Assembly: GCF_000275845.1 (NCBI RefSeq) | Contig: NW_006766939.1 | Coordinates: forward strand, 30,957-49,681 | Source: Dichomitus squalens LYAD-421 SS1 | Taxonomy: Eukaryota > Basidiomycota > Agaricomycetes > Polyporales > Polyporaceae | Length of the DNA: 18,725 nucleotides | Direction of reading: 5' to 3' | In this document: positions 18,390-18,725 of the stretch, piece by piece | How positions within the stretch are numbered: position 1 is the first letter of the stretch | Layout of the letters: the number at the start of each line of letters is the position of its first letter | Notes under the pieces: generated by a model | What the model saw: the letters and a program-made list of their open reading frames with translations, nothing else | Databases searched by the model: none | What the model was told of the DNA's origin: nothing | Program-made: the position numbers and the translations under genes

Positions 18390-18725
18390 CTCGTTTCACC
18401 CTCGAGTTCCAAAGCGGAGGGACCCGCAACAGCGGCAGCTCGCCGTTGATGGCCTAGAGTGCTTGAGAAGGTGCCATCAGTGGTCATGCGACACCGTCCT
18501 GTTCCCTAATGGGGCATCGGATTGTCGATTCCGGAGAAGTGCCCCTCCAATCAGACCGCAAGGCCCAATAGCAGGCAAACGGTGTTCAGCAGCCGACGGG
18601 ACGGTCCAGACATCGCTGTAGGGAAACTGAGCTGAACACACTCACCGGCGGCTCGCTCGAGGCAGCGCACGATACTCGATCACGCCACTTCCGAATGTCT
18701 TGCAACGTGTGCGGGGAGAATCGTT
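18390..18725 (+). repeat. Diverged duplication, copy B (truncated by the window edge)
   Basis: It shares ACGGTGTTCAGCAGCCGACGGGACGGTCCAGACATCGCT (18581 onward, compared in short blocks) and GGGAAACTGAGC / CTCACCGGC...GAGGCAGCGCAC with copy A. The upstream block GTTGATGGCCTAGAGTGC (18445) matches GTCGACGGCCCAAGTGC of copy A. It runs off the end of the window. Confidence 0.4.

Overview
The window looks like nuclear DNA from an agaricomycete (mushroom-forming basidiomycete), probably Polyporales-like. The protein-coding genes are broken by many 46-102 nt introns with GT..AG borders. The two intact genes belong to families typical of wood-decay basidiomycete secondary metabolism. The right half carries an F-box gene and a WD40-repeat gene of the expanded kinds seen in those fungi. 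Species assignment is inference.

Left half (1.67-7.37 kb, minus strand): two complete, co-oriented, intron-rich enzyme genes. Downstream lies a SAM-dependent O-methyltransferase (1674-3773, nine exons, 521 codons). Upstream lies a two-Rossmann-domain flavin monooxygenase of the Baeyer-Villiger/flavin-containing type (4735-7367, fifteen exons, 605 codons). I built both models by hand; every intron phase closes and the exon sums divide by three. Each gene has a TATA box 55-70 bp upstream of its ATG. Together they look like a small oxygenation plus O-methylation module, perhaps the edge of a biosynthetic cluster; the substrate is unknown. The GC-AG intron in the methyltransferase and the 15-nt exon in the monooxygenase are easy to mis-annotate.

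Middle (7.44-10.2 kb): no gene I can defend. It holds a short GTTAAT-N-AAC operator-like cluster near 8.33 kb and scattered reading frames without recognisable domains.

Repeat island (10.2-13.7 kb): two diverged copies (1051 and 1034 bp) of one non-autonomous terminal-inverted-repeat element, each flanked by a 2-bp duplication (GC; TC). They share a promoter-like block, a conserved mini-ORF ending at a splice donor, and a second conserved reading frame at the 3' end. Between them sits a clean 705-bp solo LTR (TGTTAC...GTAACA) with a perfect 5-bp target duplication CGCAC, a 59-bp tandem repeat in its U3-like half and a TATA box.

Right part (13.8-16.8 kb, plus strand): an F-box gene with a one-base frameshift in an A5 run, followed directly by a WD40 gene. 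A phase-compatible intron can join the two. The WD40 gene carries an in-frame TGA and is split by a 767-bp MITE with about 110-bp terminal inverted repeats, inserted at a TA dinucleotide. Removing the MITE plus one TA restores the WD40 frame exactly. The 3' half stays open from an ATG supplied by the MITE's own terminal repeat. The final 1.9 kb holds a diverged tandem duplication of unknown nature that runs off the window edge.
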